Below are positions 35,235 to 49,600 of a stretch of 64,000 nt of DNA, piece by piece. The notes beneath the pieces were generated by a model. The model ran no database searches, was not told where the DNA came from, and was given only the letters and a program-made list of their open reading frames with translations. This DNA comes from Hormiphora californensis (lineage: Eukaryota; Ctenophora; Tentaculata; Cydippida; Pleurobrachiidae). The stretch's first letter is position 1, and each line of letters begins with the position of its first letter. Position numbers and translations under genes: made by a program. The stretch spans positions 248,001 through 312,000 of the forward strand of contig CM035354.1 of NCBI GenBank assembly GCA_020137815.1, written 5' to 3'.

Positions 35235-36249
35235 CTTGTAATTGTGTGGTTCACTGCGTATACACATACCCCCAACTCATTTAATGTGCAGAGGTGCATT
35301 TTCCTGTACGCTAAATTGTTACATGTTGTAGGTACCTGTGATGTAGGCCTTGTCCGCCGGCTCCCTCGACCCTTCTCCCCTCTTTGTTAGTTATCAAATA
35401 AGTGCCTTTTTAGGTGAATTCAGGTTTCCACACGAGTGGAAACCTGAATTAATCAACTCCTACTAAAGTTCTTCATCATCTCAGAAGTCCTAGTGCAGCA
35501 CTGCTAACATTATGACGAACCTAAAGTGCCCTGCTTTAACTTCTCATTGTGAGAGACTTGTTTAATTCTGCAGCTCAGGGTACCAGTGGTGCTTCACCTA
35601 ATAAAGTGTGATGTGCCTGGTAGCTCTCTCAGAGAATTAAATGAATTCAAGTTCAGGGATCTCAAATAACAGACCCCCCCCCCTGCCTAGTGAGAGAGAG
35701 AGATAGAGAGAGAGAGAGAGATAGATAGAGAGATAGAGAGTGAGAGAGAGAGAGAGATAGAGAGTGAAGAATATGGGCTGGGGATAGCCCGAGATTTTGT
35801 TGTCAGACTTGTTGTTCATTGTTCTAATATCTCCTAATGCGCCCCTCTGTCACCTCTCTCTCTCTCTCAAAGAGTTCCCTGGACTCTGTCAGTCTGTCAG
35901 CACAGTCCAGTCGTCCCTGATATCTCTCAGCCTCCATGTGATCATATTCTCTCGCCCTCATTCTTTCTCCCCCCCAGTAAATTTAATTAGCCCTGGTTAA
36001 TCTGAGAAAGACCCTACGGGCTCACTAGGACTATACTGGATTATAATCATACCTGTAGTCGTGGGATCTTGGTCTCATTGCAAGAGAGAAGCCTTTGAGA
36101 GAAGCCTTTAGTAGCAAGCTTTCACTCACCTATTTTCTTGAAATTGCTACGAATTGTTTGGCTCCCACTATTTGTTCTGTAATTGTATATCCCGTATATA
36201 TAGTAAAACCCTGCTGAATGCGAATTCTATAGTATTTTAGTATTTTAAA

Positions 36250-37559
36250 ATGCGGGCACTAGTTCTGGTGTATCTCATTGTGGCTTATTGCAGTGCGTAC
36301 AGTTCCGGCCGATCAAGGGTGAGTGAAAAGTGGGACGTTATTGCGGTATTAGATCAAGTGGTAGGGTGGGACGTTATTGTGGTACTAGATCAAGTGGTAG
36401 GGTGGGACGTTATTGTGGTACTAGATCAAGTGGTAGGGTGAGTGAAGAGTGGTTTTATTGTGGTTAGAAGTGTTAGGGTTCGTGAAGAGTGGGACGGTAT
36501 TGTTCAGGGTTAGTGAAGATCGTTGTTCATGCTATACTGACTACTGTTTATCAGGGGCGGGAGGTCGTATGGGTATTCTGGAGTTATAAGTATACTGTGG
36601 TAACTAAAAAGAGTAGTGGTAGTAGTCTGTAGTGTATGGACTTTTTTGCTTTTTTTTAATAATTGTTAACCGGATACCCTCGGTTAAGATAAACTCTGAG
36701 GGGTATAACAACCTCCCACTTCTTTCGAATTTTATCAGCCGATAATGTTATAGGGCGGGCACGTGAATCTGTTATCTGATTTGACACAATAAAATGAGTT
36801 AATTATAAGTTCAATATGCCAAAGTTGGATATTTTATCAAATTTTATCATTTATTATAGGGCTAGGGGTGTCGGGCAATTTTCTAGTAACCCACCCAATT
36901 CACCTATAACTGCAGGGCCTCGAAGCCTATTGGGCATAATTTTTGGGGTACGTTATACTAGCATGGGAGGGGCAGCTAAACTGATAAGCAAATTCTCACA
37001 TATAATCACCTGCAGGTGACTGGTGGCCGAAGGAAGGGAGGTGAAGGTGGCTCGTCAGCTGGCGGGGGAGTAAAGAAGTTCCCCCACCAAGGTGACTTTA
37101 TCGAGGTAAACATGCAGTTCTTGTATCATGTTCCTTTCTGTTTTAGTGCACGTGTTTTATCCAAGCAGATAGATAAAATAATTTGAATTAATCCCATTTC
37201 TTCTATCTATGATCCTAAATGCTTTCTCTTTCTCTCTCTCTCCCATTCCGAATGCTTATATTTGGTTGAAACTCCGTGCTTGTCCCCCAAGCCCACATAG
37301 TTGATTTAAATGCAGCACAGGACCGTGGAAGAAATCTCCCACGCGCCTCCCTCCCTTCGAGCATTCTGATTGGTCCATCGTGTACCACGTGACTAGAATA
37401 CTGCACTATGATTGGTTGGTTCTCTCTGCGTTTAAATTCATGTGAATAATCACACAAGGTCAGGAAGGAGGAGAGATATGCTGTTAAAATGACATACTCA
37501 AAAATCTTCACGACTCGCATACACGTTGTTTTAAAGCACCTACTCAAATAGGTCACGTG

Positions 37560-37651
<92 letters not shown>

Positions 37652-40600
37652 CATGCATCATGGTCATATTGGTCTATAGGAATAGTCTAAGGGGGAAGAG
37701 AGATAGAAGGAGAGAATGAGCGGTAAGCAAACAGTCGGAGCTATTCGAGGTGAAAGATCAAAATTAAAATTCAGAGCTCTGACCATGTATCAATTCTCTC
37801 ACCATGTAGCAATTTTCTGACCTCTATATAACGAATGTGCGGTTGGACCCTTTTCTTTCAATATGCGACTAATAATCACATGCAGTAGTATAGTCTCTGT
37901 GTGTACTAAAATATGAAATTATCATACGATGTAGGAGATATATTCAGATTGGAACTTTCTCTATCCTACACGTCCTTGACCTTCTCAAGGATTCTCTGAA
38001 GGTTCAATTCCCAGTGAAACCCAGTATTTTCCCTCTCAATTTCTTCCCTATCTAATTCTTACTCGGAGCACCATCAGCAACAAGAATATTATAACGGTGT
38101 TACTATGTGATATATTGTGATGTGAATGTGAAAGAGGCACTATAATGGGTCCAGAGAGTTGAATATCACGTATTAGGTTCAATTCTTGTTCCTGACATCT
38201 TCATTCTTCACCACCCCCATCAGAAATTCGCCAGGCGAAACCTCCACTCCTCGCGAATTTCTGATGGTGGCATGTTTTGTGTGGGAATTCTAAGATAGTA
38301 CCCTCTGATCTGATTTGAGCATGACTTACCACTATAATATTGTACCCGATATATACCTATTATACTCACAATATTGTACTCACAAGTACAACTCAATTCT
38401 ATTTAGAGAGACCGCGGGAGACTCTTTTGGGACTGCAAAGTCAAACGACACATCGTCGACTTTGATTGCAAGTTTTATAGTGCTGAGGTCAGTGACTTAA
38501 AAATGTAAAATTGTAACCATCCCCCCGCTGTTTTTTATACGTCCGCTTTACGTGCCAATAAGTGAGAGCTGGTGAGAGTGAGAGATAAAAAAACTTGAAA
38601 TATATAGCGACCATGAATTATTTGGGGCTATAATGCGACTTGCGAGTGAAAACATTAAAAAAACCATCATGAAATATACTGCTGAAACTTGGAAACTGTA
38701 CTTTACAACTGTACTAAGTACAGTTTCCGAGTACTGTACTTTTCCTCACTGACCTCCAGCTTCATTTTCATATAGAAATACATCATGGACCGACCGAATC
38801 AGGAAATACTGGTCCCTGATTGGCTGATAACCAGTCACGTGACCTAAATAACGAGTTCTGATTGGTTGTTTACTTGTTTCGGTCGGTTCCTGAAATACAC
38901 ATGCAGTGCTGCAATCCTCTCTCTTTCTGTGTGTGAGTGTGTGTCTCTCAATGTGTGCACCCGATATATAAATCATTTTCATGTTGCATGAACTAATCAC
39001 AGCTATGTGTGTGTTAATTTCTTATTCTAAAACATTCCTATAATTACCTGTTTGGTACTGGAGCCGTCCCGATCTGAAAGAATCAACTCGGGGACGGCCA
39101 CCCCAGGCAGCTTTCAAAGTGATATATAACACAGTCGGACCCCAACTAACCGGGATGCCCCGGAAAATCGGGGTCTGCAGACTGTAATATATCATCTTGA
39201 TATAATGTGTTTGCTCACTAGTAGAGGGGTTGTAGCACCGGGAGGTAATGAGTAAACACACACACACGCATTGAGCAAGCTCAATGTTTAGCTATTCTCC
39301 GGCTGGGTATTATAGGGCTGAGGTACTGGCAAGATATAGTAGGATCGCTACTGCCCACATGTCAAGTCTATTCGGATATACAAGTTTAAAAGGTTGGGGG
39401 GTCACAGGGACCGTCTTAGCTTCGCTCCCCGTTAACATCGCCTGTAACCGGGGGTCCACTAAGCTCTCATATATACTCGGCCATTACTCCCAACCACTAG
39501 TAGTGGTTTTCAGTACCTCTTATACTGGTAAATCCGTATAGAAACAATCCTTGTGTTTTAATAGCGATCACTCCGTATATCTTGCACTGACCCAGTATTA
39601 CCACACATTATTAATGTGTGGTAATACTGGGTCAGTGCAAGATATACGGAGTGATCGCTATTAAAACACAAGGATTGTTTCTATACGGATTTACCAGTAT
39701 AAGAGGTACTGAAAACCACTACTAGTGGTTGGGAGTAATGGCCGAGTATATATGAGAGCTTAGTGGACCCCCGGTTACAGGCGATGTTAACGGGGAGCGA
39801 AGCTAAGACGGTCCCTGTGACCCCCCAACCTTTTAAACTTGTATATCCGAATAGACTTGACATGTGGGCAGTAGCGATCCTACTATATCTTGCCAGTACC
39901 TCAGCCCTATAATACCCAGCCGGAGAATAGCTAAACATTGAGCTTGCTCAATGCGTGTGTGTGTGTTTACTCGTGTTTGCTCACCACCCCTCTCTGATAT
40001 CAGGTGGGAGATGACCAGGAGGACGGTTTGGAGGGGAGCGAGTCAGACCTGCCCATCAATCCCAGCAGGAGTTGGGAGCAGTTCATGGAAAAGAACAATA
40101 AGGATGAGCTGGAGGAGGCGCAACCTGAAATTGAGAAGGATTACAACCATGCGACTAAGAGCACTGGCAGTGATCCATGGGTAAATAGGGGGTAACTAGG
40201 GAGTAACTAGGAAGAGGGGTAACTAGGGAAAGGGGTAACTAGGGGGTAACTATACTTGGGAGTTGTGGGTAACAAGGCAGTGATCCATGGGTAACTAGGG
40301 GGTAACTAGGGGGTAACTAGGAAGAGGGGTAACTAGAGGGTAACTAGGGGGTAACTAGGAAGAGGGGTAACTAGGGATAAATAGGGGTGACTAGAGGGTA
40401 ACTAGGGATAACTATACTTGGGAGTTGTGGGTAACAAGGCAGTGATCCATGGGTAACTAGGGGATAACTAGGGAGTAACTAGGAAGAGGGGTAACTAGGG
40501 AAAGGGGTAACTAGGGGATAACTATACTTGGGAGTTGTGGGTACCAAGGCAGTGATCCATGGGTAACTAGGGGGTAACTAGGAAGAGGGGTAACTAGGGA

Positions 40601-43600
40601 TAAATAGGGGTGACTAGAGGGTAACTAGGGATAACTATACTTGGGAGTTGTGGGTAACAAGGCAGTGATCCATGGGTAACTAGGGGGTAACTAGGGATAA
40701 ATAGGGGTGACTAGAGGGTAACTAGGGATATGTAGGGGTTACTAGGGTCTAGGGACAACAAGGGTGTTACTAGAGGGAGGGGGTAACTAGGAGAAAACTA
40801 AGGGTGGCTAGGCATCTTGAATTATTTAAGTTATTGGTAACCGAGGGTAACTTATGGGGCATGGGGCATGGGTATGGGCCTTGGGTAACAGTCAGGAACC
40901 GACCGAAATAAGTAAACAACCAATCAGAACTCGATATTTAGGTCACGTGACTGGTTATCAGCCAATCAGGGACCAGTATTTCCTGATTCGGTCGGTTCCT
41001 GGCAACCGTATGACTATAAGCTAACCGTTACCCCCTCCATCAGACAGGATGGACGTCCATTCCCGGACCCCAAGGACCACCTGGACCACCGGGACTTCTT
41101 GTTCTTGAGGAATTCTCTGAAGCACTCCGTCTTATTCAGGGTAACTATAGGGCTGAGTTATAATAGGGCTGAGTTATAATGGGGTTGTTATTCAGGGTAA
41201 CTATATAATAGGGCTGAGTTATAATGGGGTTGTTATTCAGGGTAACTATATAATGGGGATGAGTTATAATGGGGTTGTTATTCAGGGTAACTATATAATG
41301 GGGATGAGTTATAATGGGGTTGTTATGGAGTATGGGGTTGTTAATGTTATGGGGTTATGGAATAGGGTTACTATGGGATTGGGAAGTAACTTTATATATG
41401 ATTGATCAACATTCTAAACAATATTCTAAAGCTAAGATTCAGAGGGTGGCCGTGTTAATGTTAACATTTCTTCAGAATCCGAGGGTGGCCGTGTTAATGT
41501 TAACATTTCTTCAGAATCCGAGGGTGGCCGTGTTAATGTTAACATTTTTTCAGAATCCGAGGGTGGCCGTGTTAATGTTAACATTTCTTCAGAATCCGAG
41601 GGTGGCCGTGTTAATGTTAACATTTCTTCAGAATCAGAGGGTGGCCGTGTTAATGTTAACATTTCTTCAGAATCAGAGGGTGGCCGTGTTAATGTTAACA
41701 TTTCTTCAGAATCAGAGGGTGGCCGTGTTAATGTTAACATTTCTTCAGAATCAGAGGGTGGCCGTGTTAATGTTAACATTTCTTCAGAATCAGAGGGTGG
41801 CCGTGTTAATGTTAACATTTCTTCAGAATCAGAGGGTGGCCGTGTTAATGTTAACATTTCTTCAGAATCAGAGGGTGGCCGTGTTAATGTTAACATTTCT
41901 TCAGAATCAGAGGGTGGCCGTGTTAATGTTAACATTTCTTCAGAATCAGAGGGTGGCCGTGTTAATGTTAACATTTCTTCAGAATCAGAGGGTGGCCGTG
42001 TTAATGTTAACATTTCTTCAGAATCAGAGGGTGGCCGTGTTAATGTTAACATTTCTTCAGAATCAGAGGGTGGCCGTGTTAATGTTAACATTTCTTCAGA
42101 ATCAGAGGGTGGCCGTGTTAATGTTAACATTTCTTCAGAATCCGAGGGTGGCCGTGTTAATGTTAACATTTCTTCAGAATCCGAGGGTGGCCGTGTTAAT
42201 GTTAACATTTCTTCAGAATCCGAGGGTGGCCGTGTTAATGTTAACATGTTTAAGGGGTGGCCGTGTTAATGTTAACATTTCTTCAGAATCAGAGGGTGGC
42301 CGTGTTAATGTTAACATTTCTTCAGAATCCGAGGGTGGCCGTGTTAATGTTAACATTTCTTCAGAATCCGAGGGTGGCCGTGTTAATGTTAACATTTCTT
42401 CAGAATCCGAGGGTGGCCGTGTTAATGTTAACATTTCTTCAGAATCCGGGGGTGGCCGTGTTAATGTTAACATTTCTTCAGAATCCGAGGGTGGCCGTGT
42501 TAATGTTAACATTTCTTCAGAATCCGAGGGTGGCCGTGTTAATGTTAACATTTCTTCAGAATCCGAGGGTGGCCGTGTTAATGTTAACATTTCTTCAGAA
42601 TCCGGGGGTGGCCGTGTTAATGTTAACATTTCTTCAGAATCCGAGGGTGGCCGTGTTAATGTTAACATTTCTTCAGAATCCGAGGGTGGCCGTGTTAATG
42701 TTAACATTTCTTCAGAATCCGAGGGTGGCCGTGTTAATGTTAACATTTCTTCAGAATCCGAGGGTGGCCGTGTTAATGTTAACATTTCTTCAGAATCCGG
42801 GGGTGGCCGTGTTAATGTTAACATTTCTTCAGAATCCGAGGGTGGCCGTGTTAATGTTAACATTTCTTCAGAATCCGAGGGTGGCCGTGTTAATGTTAAC
42901 ATTTCTTCAGAATCCGAGGGTGGCCGTGTTAATGTTAACATTTCTTCAGAATCCGGGGGTGGCCGTGTTAATGTTAACATTTCTTCAGAATCCGAGGGTG
43001 GCCGTGTTAATGTTAACATTTCTTCAGAATCCGAGGGTGGCCGTGTTAATGTTAACATTTCTTCAGAATCAGAGGGTGGCCGTGTTAATGTTAACATTTC
43101 TTCAGAATCCGAGGGTGGCCGTGTTAATGTTAACATTTCTTCAGAATCCGAGGGTGGCCGTGTTACTGTTAACATTTCTTCAGAATCCGAGGGTGGCCGT
43201 GTTAATGTTAACATTTCTTCAGAATCCGAGGGTGGCCGTGTCAAGATGACTAGGAAGAACAGGAAGATTCTAAAGAATGGACCAATACTGAACATTGTAT
43301 TTGCCAATGTCGGCTCAGAGGGATCACTAGACGAGTCGATTAACTACGTAAGTTATCACTTGTAGTTTTTTAACAAAGAGTTAACATTAACAATGGTAAC
43401 CATGGTAACACATGATATGGTAACCATGGTAACACATGTGTGTTTTATTCATTTTGATTGATACATGCAGTGTGAGAGACACTTCTAAACCATCCTGCTA
43501 GCAGTCTGATGGAGATGGCCAGGGAGGTTTCTACGGTTCCCCAAAGTCTGATATATTCCTCCAGAGGCTCACCCGACTTCGCATCAACAACTTCTCCAAG

Positions 43601-46600
43601 CCCAAGGTAATATTACCCAAACCCAAGGTAACCAGCTGCCCCAAACCAAAGGTAACCAGGGTAACCCAAGGTAACCAGCTGCCCCAAACCAAAGGTAACC
43701 AGGGTAACCCAAGGTAACCAGCTGCCCCAAACCAAAGGTAACCAGGGTAACCAGGGTAACCCAAGGTAACCAGCTGCCCTAAACCAAAGGTAACCAGGGT
43801 AACCCAAGGTAACCAGCTGCCCTAAACCAAAGGTAACCAGGGTAACCCAAGGTAACCAGCTGCCCCAAACCAAAGGTAACCAGGGTAACCCAAGGTAACC
43901 AGCTGCCCTAAAGCAAAGGTTACCAGGGTAACCCAAGGTAACCAGGGTAACCCAAGGTAACCAGGGTAACCCAAGATAACCAGCTGCCCCAAACCAAAGG
44001 TAACCAGGGTAACCCAAGGTAACCAGCTGCCCTAAACCAAAGGTAACCAGGGTAACCAGCTGCCCCAAACCAAAGGTAACCAGGGTAACCCAAGGTAACC
44101 AGCTGCCCTAAAGCAAAGGTAACCAGGGTAACCCAAGGTAACCAGCTGCCCTAAAACAGTCCTTATCATCCCCTGTCAGTATTATCTTCCTAGTAGATTA
44201 TTGTTACTTGTTGAGTACAAATTATTACAGGTAAGGTTCACTTCTTTTCCCCTTAATTCCTAATTTCTCGCTATTTTTAACCCCTCCCTCCATCTCCCAC
44301 CAGGCCTCACCAGGATCATTCACCTTCAACAGTGGCATTGAGTTCAACCACCGCAGTGGGGCCATCACAGCGGTCCAGACGGGTGCCTACCTTGTCAGTG
44401 CCACCATCAACCTCCAGAGAATACCTGGTACCGAGGACGAGGTGCCAACATTTGAGGACAACATTACAGGCCGACTGTGTACTGATGATGATTGTATCTT
44501 GTGGTAAGTGGGAATTCCTAAATACAGGGTGTCAGCCCAGTCATGACCCCAAAATCACAAAGACAGTGGGACACCCTGTACAATAGGGGTTGCTAAGTCG
44601 GAATGAATCGCTATGAATCATATTTCCTGTTATTCATTGGGGAATTATCTACTGATATCCGGAGTTTCAGCCCAAACGGTTGAGCCACTAAGGATCGCAA
44701 GCCACTTTTGTGACCCTTGTTTTTGCTGTTTATTGCAGTGTGCATGGGTTGTATTCGTGCACATACGGTTGTATAGTATAAAATTGGGTCTTTATAGTCA
44801 AATATCGATATGAATCATATTTCCTGTTATTTATTGGGTAATTATCTACAGATATCCGGAGTTTCAGCCCAAACGGTTGAGCCACTAAGGATCGCAAGCC
44901 ACTTTTGTGACCCTTGTTTTTGGTGAAAAATCGGGAAAAAATCGAAAAAAAATTTTAAAATTTCAAAATTTCAAAACACGGAAATTAGTTCATAGAACAT
45001 CCCAATACATGTGCAAGACTTTAAAATTGAGTATTCAAAAATTTCAACTTAGCAACAGTACAGTACAGTACAGTACAGTACAGTACAGTACAGTACAGTA
45101 CAGTGTACAACTCAAACTAAAAAGGCCCTTACTTGGCCTTGGGTTTTATGAAACTTCCAACGGTTAGAATTCTATTATCTGATTACATAATAAAATTCTA
45201 AAAAATCCTGTCCCTAAATCGGGGTGCCACTAAATCGGGGGCCACTAAATCGGGGTCCGACTGTATCTGATTATATAGACTTCAAATTTGAAGAACACTC
45301 CCTATCATGGGAAAGTGACTTTGAATGTTTTTAAGTTAGGGTTACTTTAGAACCTGGTTTATATCGGTACATGTCTAATACCGACATAACACACTGCACC
45401 CATGATTTGTTGAGTAACCCCAGGAACCGACCGAAACAAGTAAACAACCAATCAGAACGCGTTATTTAGGTCATGTGACTTGTTATCAGCCAATCAGGGA
45501 CCAGTATCTCCTGATTCGGTCGGTTCCTGCTCAACAACACCTGTACCGTGTGTGTCATTGTGTGATATATTGTGAAGCATGCAGTGTCATCTCTATCAAG
45601 CAGTCGACTGTCTCACAGCAGCTGTGGAATTCGGAGAACTACATTATATCTGTGCAGTTGATCCGAATGCCACCTACTATAATAATCGGCAAATGCAATT
45701 CTATCTTCTCCCCATGGGAGGGAGGGAGGGGTGGGAGTAAACAACCAATCAGAACGCGTTATTTAGGTCACGTGACTTGTTATCAGCCAATCAGGGACCA
45801 GGGAGGGAGGGGTGGGAGTATCGGGTAGCAACAGGATGTCTACATATGATGTCTACTGCCCACCACCCCCCCTCCAGTAGCGGGGTGCCGCTGCTAGTTG
45901 TGTCGGGTCCCATACAGTGTATGGCATACACACGGTGTCCCTTAAGGAGGTGAAACCTCGACTAGATAAAGTTTTTTGGAGACCGGACCTAGGTTACGTA
46001 TTTTTGACCGAGGAATCCGAAAAACATAAAATTAAAATCGAAAACGTAGCGGTTTTTGCGTAAAACGGCAAAAACTGTCATTTTTCAGCGATTTTCGACT
46101 TTTTACGCTTTCTAGAGATTTAAAAAATATTTCCTTACAAGATATGATCTTGTGCTTCTAGACTAATAAAATACAATCGATTTGCTACAAATTGGTCCCG
46201 GGTTTGTGTGATTTGGTCAAAAGCTCTCTTTACTGTGGCCCATCAAAGATGGCCACTCTGCAAATACGTTTTTGGCTCCTGTGGCCGCAGATGTAAACCA
46301 AAAGAAGATTTATTATACACCAAAATTTGCGTCTTCTGAAGGCGAACAACCTGGTTTTTACGAAATTTGATTTCATGCAGGCGTTCAAAAATTACAGCCG
46401 AAAAACTGGTACAGTGGATTTCGGAAATACCCCTACTTCAACAAACCCTAATCCAGATGAGATTTCGAAAAATATACATCTTTATACATGAAAATGAAGC
46501 TCAGACAAATGCCAACGTGATGCAAAAAACGGGAAGTGTGTAACTTATTTCGTTTAGAAGCTATAGCGAAAATAAAAGTGCTTGTATTTGCCTTGAAAAC

Positions 46601-49600
46601 ACCCTCTAAAAACCATACTTTCAGACAATTTCTGACAATTTCAAACAAATTCTGTCCACAGGGGGCTAAGTTGGTGCACTGGAGGTGACATTGGGGGGGA
46701 CGTCACCTTTTTTTTTGCCCACTGCCCACATTATTCTTAAATTTTGAATTTGCCCACATGGGCAAAAGTGGGCAAAAGTGGGCAAAAGTAGGCAAAAGTA
46801 GGCAAAAAATTTAAATCCATAAAAAATATATGCTATCAACCAGGTAATCGTCTGTGACAAAGGTTTTTCACCACCAATGTTCTCCTAGAGGTCCCCCCTA
46901 TCGATTCCAACCGATAATTTATTTGCTCAGGGTTGATAAGGCTCCATATCCAACTGGGAAAATGGGCAAAATATGTTGGCAAAATTACGAAAATTGATCA
47001 TTTTAGGCACGTTTCTCACATGGTTGGAGTGGAAAATTTTTCTGGTTTTTCTGGGACCCCATTGGAGTACAATGCAAGTGGAAAACCTTTGTTATGTATC
47101 AGTTCCCTAAATAGCCCCAAAATGACGAAAAATCACTGGCCTTTGCCTAATTTTGCCAAATTTTTTTGCCCACTTTTGTCCAGTCGGACATGGAGCCTTA
47201 TCAACCCTAAGTCATAAGTAAGTACATTAATTATCGGTTGGAATCGATAGAGGGGACCTCTTGGAAGACATTGGAGGTGAAAAACATTTGTCACAGAGGG
47301 TTTTCTGGTAAAGTTTTGATGCTTATAATATTTTTGCCCACTTTTTGCCCACTTTGCCCACATTATACCTGTTTTTTGAGATTTTGGTTTGCCCATGTGG
47401 GCAAATGTGGGCAAAAGTGGGCAAAAAAAAAGGTGACGTCCCCCCCGTGACATTTTATTCGTATTGCATTTTTAGACAGATTTGCTATTTTTCAGGGCTT
47501 TTAGAGGATGTTTTCAAGGCAAATACAAGCACTTTTATTTTCGCTATAGCTTCTAACCGAAATAAGTTACACACTTCCCGTTTTTTGCATCACGTTGGCA
47601 TTTGTCTGAGCTTCATTTTCATGTATAAAGATGTATATTTTTCGAAATCTCATCTGGATTAGGGTTTGTTGAAGTAGGGGTATTTCCGAAATCCACTGTA
47701 CCAGTTTTTCGGCTGTAATTTTTGAACGCCTGCATGAAATCAAATTTCGTAAAAACCAGGTTGTTCGCCTTCAGAAGACGCAAATTTTGGTGTATAATAA
47801 ATCTTCTTTTGGTTTACATCTGCGAACCAAGAACGATATTCATCAGAAGAAAATCGACGAGATCAAAAACATGATGACTACAGCTGAAATCAGAAACCTG
47901 GACCTACTCATGGAAAAGGGGGCCTCATCCTGGTTAACATGTCTCCCTCTCCAATCTTTGAACTTCACCCTCAACAGACAGGAGTGGCACGACGCCATGT
48001 CAGCCCGTTATAACCTGCCTCTCGTCGGACAGGCCTTACCTCAGCATTGTGCATGTGGGGAAGAAAACACCATCGATCACCTCATATCCTGTAAACTCGG
48101 AGGTTTTGTATGTTTCCGACACAACAACGTGAGAGATTTCATTGGCCACGAACTGAATAAAGTATGTGTCGACACTAAGATCGAACCCCATCTCCTAAAT
48201 GTTAGAGGGGTGAATCTTCCGGCTGGCACTATAACAGCCGATGGCGCCAGACTTGACATCAGTAGTCGCGGCTTTTGGTCGGATATGGACAATATCTATT
48301 TCGATGTAAGGATTTTCAATCCAAGGATATCGTCCAACTCAAACCAGACCATCGCCAAAACATATGAAAAACACGAGAGAGAGAAGAAAACATCCTACCT
48401 CCACCGTGTCCTAGAGGTGGAAAAGTCAACATTCACACCACTGGTCATGTCAACTACAGGGGGCCTTGGAAGGGAATTTAATAAGACTTTGAAACAATTG
48501 GCTGAGAAGAAGGCGACTAAAACAGGATATTCATACGATCAGTGTATCCGGTACCTGAGGCTAAGGTTGTCATTTGCCATGGTCCGCTCCGTCACCATTT
48601 CCATCAGGGGGCACCGCGGACGACTGAGGGCAGAAGGCAGCAGCGGTCGGGATGACAGTATCTACCAAATAGACTAAATCTTTTATTTATATAATTTATT
48701 GACCCCGTTTGTTTAATTTATTATTGACATTGTAAGTGTGTGTACCACTATTTATATTCAAGGCCAATATCGGCCGACCCCCCCCCCCCCCCCGTTTACA
48801 TCTGCGGCCACAGGAGCCAAAAACGTATTTGCAGAGTGGCCATCTTTGATGGGCCACAGTAAAGAGAGCTTTTGACCAAATCACACAAACCCGGGACCAA
48901 TTTGTAGCAAATCGATTGTATTTTATTAGTCTAGAAGCACAAGATCATATCTTGTAAGGAAATATTTTTTAAATCTCTAGAAAGCGTAAAAAGTCGAAAA
49001 TCGCTGAAAAATGACAGTTTTTGCCGTTTTACGCAAAAACCGCTACGTTTTCGATTTTAATTTTATGTTTTTCGGATTCCTCGGTCAAAAATACGTAACC
49101 TAGGTCCGGTCTCCAAAAAACTTTATCTAGTCGAGGTTTCACCTCCTTAAGGGACACCGTGTACACACACATTCCACCATTCACATAGTACCCCCACCGC
49201 TGCTAGTCTTTCGTCGTGATCACAATTGCATACGTCACACACAGACTGTGTGACACAGTGTAGCAAGTAGCTAGATCTAATTCTCCTCCTTCTGTTACAC
49301 AGGGCCTTGGAGACGCGTGTCCCTGTTCTTAACACCAAGTTCAGTCACCTCAAACTTGATGGTGTCATCAGAATAGAGGTAAGCGCCCCATCCTGTCAGG
49401 CCAATGATATCTGACCACAGTTCTCGTGCGAAGGAAATGAGAATAGGGCCAGGCCAATGCTCTGACAGATCCTACCCTTGAGTGGGGGAAATTGTTCCCA
49501 TAATTCCCCCATCCTCCCCTCCGCCCAATTTTCCCTTTCCCGGTATTGGTGGTTTTGTTAGGTACCATGAATACCTATCCAGCGGCATCTCCCTAACCCC

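Larger units (their letters stand above)
45930..49162. mobile_element. nested foldback element in C1q-like intron 8
   Basis: Outer inverted arms begin ACACGGTGTCCCTTAAGGAGG and its complement. The left arm is 45930-46684; the right arm 47455-49162 is split by a LINE insertion at 47825-48793. The centre holds a separate element, 46693-47446. A fragment of the same family's left end lies at about 56093-56275. No transposase and no clear TSD; TTAA occurs inside both ends. Confidence 0.85.

Noticed and set aside
41441-43240. CRISPR-like array of regular repeats
   Set aside because: There are no unique spacers: the whole 39-bp unit is repeated, and the context is a eukaryotic intron.
41314-43365. 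683-codon ORF as a long repeat protein gene
   Set aside because: It runs through the 39-bp minisatellite in two different frames and has no separate start context. Only the last 42 codons are exon sequence; the 271- and 364-codon minus-strand ORFs here are its shadows.
43613-44068. 151-codon minus-strand Gly/Tyr/Leu/Trp repeat ORF as a structural protein
   Set aside because: It translates the donor-derived GGTAACC minisatellite in an intron of the C1q-like gene on the other strand.
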